From a gamma proteobacterium symbiont of Ctena orbiculata (GTDB lineage: Bacteria > Pseudomonadota > Gammaproteobacteria > Chromatiales > Chromatiaceae), in contig QBVC01000013.1 in the NCBI GenBank assembly GCA_003058495.1, positions 62,001 through 126,000 of the forward strand: a stretch of 64,000 nucleotides of DNA, in the 5' to 3' direction. Below the pieces are notes generated by a model, which was given only the letters and a program-made list of their open reading frames with translations, was not told where the DNA came from and made no database searches. Below, piece by piece: positions 34,788 through 45,420 of this stretch. Positions within the stretch are counted from its first letter, which is position 1; each line of letters begins with the position of its first letter. The position numbers and the translations under genes were made by a program.

Positions 34788-35300
34788 GTGATATCCATAA
34801 AGACAATATTGAGCGCCCTGCTGATTGGAGGAATTCTAATGGTGTTCACTTTATTCGGCCATGCAATAGTACATACCGAAATTGAAATTCCGGCATCCCC
34901 AGAAGAGGTGTGGGCGATACTGATGGACAAAGATGGTTATAAAGAGTGAAATCCTGTTCTGATCCCTGTAGAGGGTAACCTGAAGGAAGGTGAGAAACTG
35001 AAATACCGGATGATACAGCCTGATGGCAAGGAGAGCCTGGTGGATACCAAGGTTATCAAACTGGAAGAGCGGAATCTGTTGAATCAATACGGCGGCATAC
35101 CCGGCATCCTCACCTTTACTCACAATTGGATTCTGGAACCTGCTGGGAACGGTACGCGGGTGATACAACATGAGGAGTATCGGGGGATTGGTGTCTGGTT
35201 TTGGGACTATAGCTGGGTGGAACCGACTTATCGGAAAGCGAATGAAGCGCTGAAAAGCAGAGTGTTTAGTCTGAATAAAGCCCTGCGAGACAGCGGATAA
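34788..35300 (+). pseudogene. SRPBCC-family gene interrupted by an in-frame TGA
   Basis: The frame from the GTG at 34788 has GAGGAG upstream and a membrane-like N-terminus, then continues through a TGA at 34947-34949 to 35300. Before the TGA the product reads ...PEEVWAILMDKDGYKE; after it NPVLIPVEGNLKEGEKLKY. In SRPBCC/polyketide-cyclase-like proteins this position is normally Trp (YxEWNP), so one base change (TGG to TGA) has killed the gene, or TGA is read through. The remainder (ATG 35010 to 35300) is intact. It sits within the aldehyde dehydrogenase operon. Confidence 0.75.
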
Positions 35301-35305
35301 AGATT

Positions 35306-35968
35306 ATGGGCAAAAACGTATTAATAACGGGTGCAACAGGCATGATAGGCAGCCTGGTGCTAAAACACTGCCTGGAAAGCGATGAAGTTGCCAGTGTCAT
35401 CAGCCTGGCACGAAGACCTTCCGGTATTCAGCACGAAAAACTGAATGAGGTCATTATTCGTGACTTTCTTCACCTCGATGAGAATGCCGCCTATTTCAAC
35501 TCTGTCGATGTCGTCTTCTACTGTCTGGGTGTCTATACCGGTGCTGTCGACAGAAAGACCTTCCGAACCATTATGGTCGATTACCCTGAAGCGCTTGGAA
35601 AAGCACTGAAAGAGAGGACCCCACACTTGAAATTCTGCCTGCTAAGTGGCGCAGGTGCCGACCGCAGCGAAAAAAGTCGTTTCATGTTCGCCGGGGATAA
35701 AGGCGCCATTGAGAATCGGCTGTCAGAGATGGATTTTGCCGCATTTCATGCCTTTCGTCCTGGCTACATCTACCCGGTGACACCGCGCAAGGAACCAAAT
35801 TTTTCCTACCGCCTTATGCGATGGCTCTATCCAGTGATCAGATTCTTTGGCCCTAATACCAGTATCAAGTCCAATGAGCTTGCTGAGGCAATGGTGAAAG
35901 TCGGTCTTAGCGGAAGTGAACAGGAGATACTGGAAAACAGGGACCTACTAAAGGTCATCGACAAATAG
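35306..35968 (+). CDS. Atypical SDR/NAD(P)-binding epimerase-like protein
   Basis: A 220-residue Rossmann-fold protein. The dinucleotide motif GATGMIG is at the N-terminus and the strand VVFYCLG follows, as in atypical extended SDR proteins (NmrA/HSCARG/oxidoreductase HTATIP2-like). There is no clear YxxxK, and a GAGADRSEKS stretch occupies the corresponding region. It starts five bases after the SRPBCC gene, so it belongs to the same TetR-controlled operon. The reaction is unknown. Confidence 0.75.
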   Translation: MGKNVLITGATGMIGSLVLKHCLESDEVASVISLARRPSGIQHEKLNEVIIRDFLHLDENAAYFNSVDVVFYCLGVYTGAVDRKTFRTIMVDYPEALGKALKERTPHLKFCLLSGAGADRSEKSRFMFAGDKGAIENRLSEMDFAAFHAFRPGYIYPVTPRKEPNFSYRLMRWLYPVIRFFGPNTSIKSNELAEAMVKVGLSGSEQEILENRDLLKVIDK

Positions 35969-36130
35969 CAACAACCAGTAGCGAAAAAATTCATACAGAT
36001 AGTTGCTTTAGAATCATCGATGCGATTTTCGTCGCGACTTAATATCTATCCACGCATTTCCTAACCGCCTGGTTTTAGTGGATAATCCCAATCTATCATT
36101 TTCTAACACATTGAATTTACAGCTAATCGC

Positions 36131-36925
36131 ATGGGTAATCCCGCACCACACCGAGCCAGGAAGAGGTTCGGCCAGAACTTCCTCCACGACCCCGGCACCA
36201 TCCAACGCATCGTCCAGGCCATTTCGCCACAGCCCGGGGACAACCTGGTCGAGATCGGCCCGGGCCAGGGGGCGATCACCACCGAACTGCTGTCCCTGGT
36301 GAAGCGGATGCACGCCATCGAGCTCGACCGCGACCTGCTCGAGCCCCTCGCCCGGCGCTGCGCCGCGCTGGGGGAGCTTGAGATCCACAACAGCGATGCG
36401 CTGAAGTTCGATTTCACCTCGCTGGCCGAGGCGGAGCGTCCCCTGCGGGTGGTGGGCAACCTGCCCTACAACATCTCCACGCCGCTGCTTTTCCACCTGC
36501 TCGACCAGTCGGCGCGAATCAGGGATATGCACTTCATGCTGCAGAAGGAGGTGGTGGAGCGGATGGGGGCCGAACCGGGCTCCAAGCGCTACGGCCGGCT
36601 GACGGTGATGCTGCAGGCCAGGGCGGAGGTGACGCCGCTGTTCACCATCGGTCCCGGCGCCTTCAGGCCGCCGCCCAAGGTCGATTCCGCCTTTGTGCGC
36701 CTGGTGCCGTTGACGCCGCTCCCCTACCGCATAGACGACTGGGATCTCTTCGGCAGGCTGGTCAGCCAGGCCTTCTCCCAGCGGCGCAAGACCCTGCGCA
36801 ACAGCCTGGGCAAGCTCCTGACCGCCGATGCCATCGAGGCCGCGGCCATCGATCCCGGCTGCCGCGCGGAGCAACTCTCCGTGGCGGAGTTCGTGAAGCT
36901 GGCAAACCTTGCCCGTTCAAACTGA
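36131..36925 (+). CDS. rsmA: 16S rRNA dimethyladenosine transferase RsmA (KsgA)
   Basis: A 264-residue SAM-dependent enzyme that dimethylates two adjacent adenines near the 3' end of 16S rRNA during 30S maturation. RKRFGQNFL at the N-terminus, the SAM motif EIGPGQGAIT and the catalytic motif NLPYNIS are all intact. The C-terminal KTLRNSL region is also typical. The size matches the family (~270). It has no close operon partner here; pdxA/apaG neighbours seen in E. coli are absent. Confidence 0.95.
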   Translation: MGNPAPHRARKRFGQNFLHDPGTIQRIVQAISPQPGDNLVEIGPGQGAITTELLSLVKRMHAIELDRDLLEPLARRCAALGELEIHNSDALKFDFTSLAEAERPLRVVGNLPYNISTPLLFHLLDQSARIRDMHFMLQKEVVERMGAEPGSKRYGRLTVMLQARAEVTPLFTIGPGAFRPPPKVDSAFVRLVPLTPLPYRIDDWDLFGRLVSQAFSQRRKTLRNSLGKLLTADAIEAAAIDPGCRAEQLSVAEFVKLANLARSN

Positions 36926-37109
36926 TTCAGCCTATTGCCCGGCCCCGGGGTTCGGCTGTAGAAGCGAATGCTAATTGTCATAGGTCAAACACAATCCTGA
37001 CCCCACCCACAGAATAGATTGCCTGACCAATCCGAGCCGAACCTGGCCGACACCGTCGCGACCCTGCAGTAGATACGCGATATCTGACACTCAATCAGGG
37101 AGCCTAGCC

Positions 37110-37640
37110 ATGCGCCAGACAACACACCCCAATCCCTTGTTCCAGGCCTGCTGCCTTCTCGTTTCCTGCCTATGGGCACTACAGGCGAGCGCCTGGACAG
37201 ACAGGATCACCGATGGCGCACATGTCAACAGCGTCTGCGAGCTGACCCCGGAAGCCCAGTGCTCCTGGGCGATACTGATCGATCTGCAGGCCCCGGGGGT
37301 GGATATGCACGAATCCTCCCTCGCCTCCGCCCGTCTCGACAGGTCGAATTTCGAGCGCGCCAACTTCTCCCGCTCGATCTTTCAACTGGCCAACCTCAAG
37401 CAGGCCAATCTCAGGTTGAGCAATCTGGAGCATGCCCATATGCATGGCGTCAATCTCCGCAACGCCAATCTGATGTTCGCCAACCTGAGCGGTGCCAGCC
37501 TTTTCGATGCGGACTTGAGCGGTGCGGATCTAAGGGGCGCCAACCTGGTCGGCGCCATTCTGATCAAGGCGAAATTCGACGGCGCAACCTGGACCGACGG
37601 CCGCATCTGCGCGGAGGATTCCATCGGCGAGTGCAGATAA
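37110..37640 (+). CDS. Secreted pentapeptide-repeat protein
   Basis: A 176-residue protein with a signal peptide (cleavage near LQASAWTD). From about residue 70 to 155 it consists of A(D/N)LxX repeats such as ANFSR, ANLKQ, ANLRLS, ADLSG, ADLRG and ANLVG, which fold into a right-handed beta-helix. Cysteines (C43, C51, and two near the end) may form disulfides. AGGGAG precedes the ATG. Function is unknown; these proteins are often exported structural or binding modules. Confidence 0.88.
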   Translation: MRQTTHPNPLFQACCLLVSCLWALQASAWTDRITDGAHVNSVCELTPEAQCSWAILIDLQAPGVDMHESSLASARLDRSNFERANFSRSIFQLANLKQANLRLSNLEHAHMHGVNLRNANLMFANLSGASLFDADLSGADLRGANLVGAILIKAKFDGATWTDGRICAEDSIGECR

Positions 37641-37961
37641 CCCTCCTCTCAATGGAGAGGCTGCCGCCCAATCTCGTGAGCGCCATGCCAAGCGCGGACT
37701 GGCGTTCGGCATCCGCATCAAACCGGGATATCGAGCGATCTATCGCAACATCAACGGAACGCCCTCATTCAGCCTCAGCGCGAAATGGAAGTCAGCTGAT
37801 AACAGGATGACAAGCGCGGGAATCGCACTGCCCAGCCGCGACGGACAAGCGCCGATCCCCTGCTGAATCAAGGGCGATATTTCCGTTACCTGGTCGATTG
37901 GCTATGCTCTATACTCCCTTGAAGCCGCCATCTCAAAGCAACACAAGGACATGGAAGTACG
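37641..37961. other. Intergenic region with a possible decayed coding fragment
   Basis: No gene with a start is seen. A frame through about 37666-37866 translates to a protein-like stretch (GLAFGIRIKPGYRAIYRNIN, then SFSLSAKWKS) ending in TGA. It has no start codon or ribosome binding site. It may be a leftover of a gene lost from this spot, but chance cannot be excluded. Confidence 0.3.
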
Positions 37962-38849
37962 ATGAATATCACGAGCTTAGTGATCGAGACCCTGGGAAAC
38001 CGTATCGAGGAGTCCTACCTGAGCATCTACGGCCCCCAGGAGCCCCTCTATCCCAAGGCGATCAATTACGCCGCACGCACCATCCTGGAACTCATCGCGA
38101 ACAGCGATGCCCTCTATCACGACGTCCACCACACCGTGCAGGTGACGCTGGTCGGCGAGGCCATACTTCGCGGGCGGCACATGGTAAAACGGGTCAGTCC
38201 CGACGACTGGCTCCACTTCATGGGCGCCTGCCTGCTGCATGACATCGGCTATGTGCGCGGGGTCTGCCCGGGCGATAGCGATACCGAGTTTGTCATCGAT
38301 GCGGAGGGCAACCGGATCACACCGCCCCGCGGCGCCTCCGACGCCTTCCTCACACCCTATCACGTCGATCGCGGCATCCTCTTCGCCAAGAGCCGCGGCA
38401 AGGAGGTCCCCTATATCGACACCGACCGCCTGGCCCGCGCCATCGAACTGACCCGATTTCCCGTTCCGGACTCCGCCGACCACCAGGAGACGGATACCGA
38501 GGCCGGCCTGGTTCGTGCCGCCGATCTCATCGGCCAGCTGGGCGATCCCGACCACATGCGCCGCCTGACCGGGCTGTATCACGAATTCGTGGAGACCGGG
38601 ACCGCGGAAAAACTCGGCTACACCAGCGCCGCCGATCTGGCGGAAGACTATCCGGTCTTTTTCTGGAACGTGGCGCAACCCTATCTGAAGGACGCCCTGC
38701 GCTACCTCCAGCTTACCCAGGAGGGCAAGCAGTGGATCGCCAACCTGCACTCCCATGTCTTTGCCGTGGAGCACAACCAGTTTTACCTGGGGCCGTTCAG
38801 CGGAAAAAAGAGAGCCCGGGAACCGATTCGGCGCGATCCCGCTCAGTAG
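37962..38849 (+). CDS. HD-domain phosphohydrolase
   Basis: A 295-residue protein with metal-binding histidine and aspartate motifs of the HD superfamily: YHDVHH near residue 47, LLHDIGY near residue 89, and a later D in RAADLIGQ. This pattern is seen in cyclic-nucleotide phosphodiesterase-like HD proteins. The substrate is not clear. It may hydrolyse a nucleotide second messenger. It is preceded by GGAAG and stands alone on the plus strand. Confidence 0.8.
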   Translation: MNITSLVIETLGNRIEESYLSIYGPQEPLYPKAINYAARTILELIANSDALYHDVHHTVQVTLVGEAILRGRHMVKRVSPDDWLHFMGACLLHDIGYVRGVCPGDSDTEFVIDAEGNRITPPRGASDAFLTPYHVDRGILFAKSRGKEVPYIDTDRLARAIELTRFPVPDSADHQETDTEAGLVRAADLIGQLGDPDHMRRLTGLYHEFVETGTAEKLGYTSAADLAEDYPVFFWNVAQPYLKDALRYLQLTQEGKQWIANLHSHVFAVEHNQFYLGPFSGKKRAREPIRRDPAQ

Positions 38850-38942
38850 ACTGTTTCGCAGCCGTGCATCGAGATTTCCTTCATCCGCCCCACGCAGATA
38901 CCGGGCCTGCGGGAGTGCCCGGTCATTCCGACAGGGATTGAG

Positions 38943-39632
38943 CTATCGCGGCGAGGCGACGATGGCGACTTCCTGTGCCGGCTTCAGACTGTGTACAACC
39001 CCCCTGATCAGACGAAACCCCGGTTCGCCAAGCCCCAGCCGCTGCGCCCAATTGGCCGCAAAACGATCGTAGCCGAAACGACGGATGCCGCTGGCGGCGA
39101 TCACGAATCCGCAATCGCTGACCAGGTTGCCCAGGGTCTGGACATTCCAGGCATAGAGATGGTGATTGGGCTCCCGGGGATCGTAGCTCCGGTATCGTCT
39201 CTCCTTCTCGTAGGGCACGAACAGCAGCAGCCTGCCATCCTGTTGCAGCAGGCGGCGGATTTCCGCCAGCACCTCCACCGGCGAAGGCACATGCTCGAGA
39301 ACATGGTGGCAGACCATGACATCCACCGACTGGTCCGCAAGGGTTGAGGTATCGGCTATGAAATCTATGCCCTGACCGGAGAGCAGGGGTTCCAAATGTT
39401 GTGCAAGGTCAAATCCCAAACGCTGCCGGCAATCCAGCCCGGCGATATTCCAACCGAACCCGACCCCATACTCCATCACGATATCCGTCGGCGCCACATG
39501 GGGTGCGATCTTTTCCCGTCTCAGTTGCGACACCCAGGGAAAGGCAGTGTCGGGTATCTCCCTCTTCTTGCCGTGGTATTCCTCTCCCTGTTCCCCCTGA
39601 TAGCGCTCTTTTATGCGATCTTCGGTATTCAT
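38943..39632 (-). CDS. Class I SAM-dependent methyltransferase
   Basis: A protein of about 229 residues from the ATG at 39632; a TTG at 39665 would add 11 residues and neither has a strong ribosome binding site. The SAM-binding motif is VMEYGVGFGWN and the post-motif is VMVCHHVLEHVPSP, typical of Methyltransf_11/23 proteins. The substrate is unknown. It is convergent with the HD gene and divergent from lon. Confidence 0.78.
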   Translation of the reverse strand: MNTEDRIKERYQGEQGEEYHGKKREIPDTAFPWVSQLRREKIAPHVAPTDIVMEYGVGFGWNIAGLDCRQRLGFDLAQHLEPLLSGQGIDFIADTSTLADQSVDVMVCHHVLEHVPSPVEVLAEIRRLLQQDGRLLLFVPYEKERRYRSYDPREPNHHLYAWNVQTLGNLVSDCGFVIAASGIRRFGYDRFAANWAQRLGLGEPGFRLIRGVVHSLKPAQEVAIVASPR

Positions 39633-39724
39633 CTCTCGGTCGCTGATTCGCCGTTGGTCGTTCAACAGGGCAAATATATCACGCCAGGGAGATGACCCTT
39701 CGGGATTTTAACGACCCCGCGCCT

Positions 39725-39752
39725 CTTGCAACCCGGTGAACCGCCCCCATAT
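39725..39752 (+). promoter_or_regulatory. Predicted sigma-32 heat-shock promoter of lon
   Basis: CTTGCAA (39725-39731), a 13-base spacer and CCCCATAT (39745-39752) match the sigma-32 consensus (CTTGAA, CCCCAT) apart from one base. It lies about 120 bases before lon, whose homologues are heat-shock genes. Confidence 0.65.
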
Positions 39753-39873
39753 CAGTTATCTGACCGGGGTTGTCGATGATATATCGAATCGGCTGCAGAC
39801 AGGTCTGATTTGCGGTCGTTTATCGGTTTGTAGTAGATAGGCAGTTGAAGAGCAACGAACAACAGGTAGCGCA

Positions 39874-42255
<2,382 letters not shown>

Positions 42256-42466
42256 GGCCTGCCCGAAGGGCCCGCGACAGGCCCGGCGTCCTGCCGGGTC
42301 TTGAAGCGATCGCTGCGTCTGATTGAACTACCATTGAGGGGCAGGATGGATGGCAGCGCGATCATGGCGATGATTCAGGTTTCGCTTCACGATCCGCCCA
42401 TCGCGGAAAGGCCGCCAGCACTCTTTTGGTTAATGAATATTCAATCGGATTAAAGGGAATCACACC

Positions 42467-43510
42467 ATGTTCAAACAGTTCATTACGGCCTCGGCCGCAA
42501 GCCTTGCACTATCGCTCCCTGCTGGATCGGCGACTACCGAAGATCTATGGTCACTTTATGAACCGGCCTGTTTGGCCAACGGCATCGATCCCGACCCCTG
42601 CATCTGCATTCTCGATGAAGTGGTAAAGGCGCATGGCGAAAAAGCAGCGCGCTATGTCGGGCTGGACATGAGCATGCGGCATGAAGAGGCCAGCGCCATA
42701 CTTGCTGACATCGGCGAAGACAAGGCATTTGCCGCCGGCTCAATGTTCGATATCGCGCAAAACAGGGACTGCAGCCCCGGACGGATTGCGCGCTTGAAGG
42801 GTACCTACTCCGCTGCCGCACCGAATACCCTTGCCGCCGAAGCGACCGCTGCCAGCCTCGCAGGCGCCAAGCTCTCTTCGCAAAACAGCGCCAGGACGAT
42901 CAATGTCATGACCGCCGGCATCCCGCTCATCGACCTCAGGTCCCACCAAGGGGAAGTGACCGGTGACGTCTCCGTCAAGTTCGGCGCCGGCGTCGACCCT
43001 GCGGGCGGGGCGACCAACATCAGGAACCATCTCGGATTCTATCCCGTGACCGACGAGACCGGCGGCGTGGATACCAACGGCGACGGCGTTGCGGACCTGC
43101 AACCGGGCGATCCGGACTACGCCAACAAAGCGCAGACATACGCACTCCCCACGAAGCTCTATATCACCAAACAGCCCGGCCAGGAACAGTACCTGGGCGA
43201 GATCCGACTCAGCGGCGGCGCGCTTTATGCGCCGTTCCTGCGCTATCGGGGTAAGAACGCCCCATCGGGCCTGCCCGCGGGATTTCCCTTCGGTGCGAAT
43301 GACCGCCAAAAGATGGAAGAGCTCCTCAAAGCGGGGATCAGCAAACCATCTAGCCTCTATTTCATTTTCGCGGCCGCCAACCCGAACGGGGTGAAGCACC
43401 TTGTCAAGCCGGGAAACAATCGGCTGGGATTCGAGGAGAGGCCCGGGAAGGGGCTGGCTGACAGGGATTATGACGACGCGCTGTTCAACTTCAACTTCGT
43501 TGCCTTCTGA
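42467..43510 (+). CDS. Secreted protein with calcium-loop and DUF4114-like end
   Basis: A 347-residue exported protein (signal ending near SATTED) with GGGAA before its ATG. After a Cys-containing helical part (about 30-110) comes a beta-rich segment with DTNGDGVADLQPGDPDY, an EF-hand/dockerin-like calcium loop. The C-terminus GLADRDYDDALFNFNFVAF is like the end of DUF4114 domains, found in secreted adhesins and cell-surface proteins. It is thus probably an extracellular or surface calcium-binding protein. The function is unknown. Confidence 0.6.
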   Translation: MFKQFITASAASLALSLPAGSATTEDLWSLYEPACLANGIDPDPCICILDEVVKAHGEKAARYVGLDMSMRHEEASAILADIGEDKAFAAGSMFDIAQNRDCSPGRIARLKGTYSAAAPNTLAAEATAASLAGAKLSSQNSARTINVMTAGIPLIDLRSHQGEVTGDVSVKFGAGVDPAGGATNIRNHLGFYPVTDETGGVDTNGDGVADLQPGDPDYANKAQTYALPTKLYITKQPGQEQYLGEIRLSGGALYAPFLRYRGKNAPSGLPAGFPFGANDRQKMEELLKAGISKPSSLYFIFAAANPNGVKHLVKPGNNRLGFEERPGKGLADRDYDDALFNFNFVAF

Positions 43511-43609
43511 TCATGGGGTGTGTCGTCGGGGAGCACGCCACCTGCGATACCGCCAACAACGGATGATGGGCGCTATCCCGGCCAATGCCGGGTAGATCCC
43601 TACCAGTCG

Positions 43610-45022
43610 TCAGCGGGGGAAAAAATCTCGAAAATAGTAGAGGATGGCCGCCCGCTTCCACTCCCCCTGAAAGGGTACAATCTCACCCGCCGGCGAGCCG
43701 TCCATCCAGACCGTCCCATTCTGCTCGATCAGGCCCACCTGGTTGCCGCCGCGCCAAACCTCTCCATTGGGCTCCAGGCTGCCTACCTGGTTACCGTCAA
43801 ACCAGACATCTCCGTTTGGCTCGATTGAGCCGCGCTCATTGCTTTCGATCCAGATCTCGCCGTTGTGGGTGATATCCGCCACGTCATTGGCTTCGATCCA
43901 GATGCTGCCGTCGGCCTCGCTCTCGGCAGTGACCGAGCCGTTGAGCCAGAACTCCTGGGCGATGGGGGCGAGAAAATCCTTGCTCACCGGCCGCTGCTTT
44001 TTAGCTGCATTGGCAAATATTCCGGCCTGCTCCGACGCGACGGGCGCCAGTTCATCGAGTCGGGCGCGCGCCGACTCAATCCGTTGAAGCTTGGCCGCGC
44101 GAGCCGGATCACCGCCGCCAAACACCTCGTCGAACACCGCGGCTACCGCCCCGGCGCGCAGTGCGTTGTCCAGTCTCATCCTGTTGTTTTCCAACTTGTC
44201 ATCCCCGGCGAATCGATAGGCGCCGTTCCTGTCGTCCAGCTTCACCGCGTTTATCAGATCCGAGGAGTAGAGCATGGATTCGATAATCCCCTGGTTGAGC
44301 TGAATCCGTTGCTGGATGGTCTGTTTGATGTTGTCTTGAAACATTTCGCTGATCCAGCGCCTGACACGGTCGGCGTCTGGCTGCGATGCCGCGCCAGACG
44401 CCAGCGCCGAATCGATGCTCGCCAGGTCGCTTTGCAATTGCGTGGTCTGCAAGGCCTTCATATGCTCGGCCCATACCCGGGCCTGCTCAGGCGAGGCCGA
44501 CTCAGCCAGCTTCGGCAGCTCGCTACGCTGATACTTTGTCATCAACGGATCGAGGTCGACAGGCTCAACCACCGCTGCAGCCTGGGATTGGACGGGGGTT
44601 CGCCTGGCAGCCGGGGGTGGCCGTGATGCAGCCTGGGATTGGGCGGGGGTTTGCCTGCCAACCGGGGGAGGCCGTGATGCAGCCTGGGCCTGCTGCTGAG
44701 AGGCATTCCAAGCCTTGGCGATGTCGGCCATCCGTGTCTGCAACTCCCCCCAACGTTTTACCGCAGCGGTAAATTCCGGCAGCGACTTGGAGGTCGTGCT
44801 TTCAAGGTATTTGGCGGCCTTGTTCAGCTTGGCACTAAGCCGATTATAATTGGAGACATCACCGGGGCGTAAGCGCTCCAGCCCTTTGCTGACGTCATTG
44901 AGCGCACGGGTAGCCAGGTTTAGATCGGCATCCATGGCCTGTGCTTGATCAACAGCCATGTTGTAGAGCAATGCAACCTGAAACATGAAACAGCAGCAGG
45001 TGTTTAGGATTGTATTGGCCAT
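43610..45022 (-). CDS. Unknown exported protein with two kinds of tandem repeat
   Basis: A 470-residue protein; the ATG at 45022 follows a strong GGAGGAGGATC. Its N-terminus is hydrophobic and Cys-rich, like a signal or anchor. Residues about 110-150 contain two near-identical 18-residue proline/glutamine-rich units (SQAASRPPP...). After a helical middle, the C-terminus holds five 16-residue repeats of form NG.IW.E.N..GSIEP (about 380-460), a beta-solenoid-like array with a repeated Trp. No family is recognised. It faces away from the nnrS gene. Confidence 0.65.
   Translation of the reverse strand: MANTILNTCCCFMFQVALLYNMAVDQAQAMDADLNLATRALNDVSKGLERLRPGDVSNYNRLSAKLNKAAKYLESTTSKSLPEFTAAVKRWGELQTRMADIAKAWNASQQQAQAASRPPPVGRQTPAQSQAASRPPPAARRTPVQSQAAAVVEPVDLDPLMTKYQRSELPKLAESASPEQARVWAEHMKALQTTQLQSDLASIDSALASGAASQPDADRVRRWISEMFQDNIKQTIQQRIQLNQGIIESMLYSSDLINAVKLDDRNGAYRFAGDDKLENNRMRLDNALRAGAVAAVFDEVFGGGDPARAAKLQRIESARARLDELAPVASEQAGIFANAAKKQRPVSKDFLAPIAQEFWLNGSVTAESEADGSIWIEANDVADITHNGEIWIESNERGSIEPNGDVWFDGNQVGSLEPNGEVWRGGNQVGLIEQNGTVWMDGSPAGEIVPFQGEWKRAAILYYFRDFFPR
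44578..44697. repeat. Tandem 54-base coding repeat inside the unknown gene
   Basis: Two and a part copies of a unit beginning GCAGCCTGGGATTG(G/C) and containing GGGGGT(T/G) sit in frame at about 44578-44697, encoding the SQAASRPPP... repeats. The copies differ by only a few bases, so the array is recent. Confidence 0.8.
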
Positions 45023-45420
45023 GATCCTCCTCCTATTTCTTATCTACCTGTTCGTCCAATAGTATGCCCAAACACCAGGTTTGGTAAGGATGCAGGATTT
45101 AGGGTAATCCAACCGTCACGCCCATTGAGAGGGTCAAATTGAGGCCGGTCGGGGCCCAAGGGATTTGAAATGGCCAGGTTAGGCATCCTGGGCATCAGCT
45201 CATCTCCAGCAACCGGCTATGGCTTCAGCTCTTCACTCACCAACTTTGCGAGATCGCGGAGTCATCCCTTTCGCGGCCGCCGGTTCACCAGCGATGTGGA
45301 TCATGGGCCGCCAAATTTGCCAAGTTACAGCGACTGCCGTCTATTGACTCGTATCAAGGAACCTTGTCCTGATTGGACATAGGTTGGCTCATCTCAAGTC
45401 TCGGCTTTTGGAAATAGTTG
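45023..45420. promoter_or_regulatory. Divergent intergenic region with FNR-like box (45344-45357)
   Basis: TTGACTCGTATCAA (45344-45357) is TTGAC-N4-ATCAA, one base from the FNR/DNR consensus TTGAT-N4-ATCAA. It lies 63 bases before nnrS, whose homologues in denitrifiers are controlled by FNR/DNR/NNR proteins. The rest of this 398-base region shows nothing else. Confidence 0.65.

Noticed and set aside
34947-34949. TGA as a selenocysteine codon
   Set aside because: The family has Trp here, and no selenocysteine hairpin is apparent; a nonsense change fits better.
42282-42298. Terminator after lon
   Set aside because: CCCGGC...GCCGGG can form a six-base stem, but no T-run follows.
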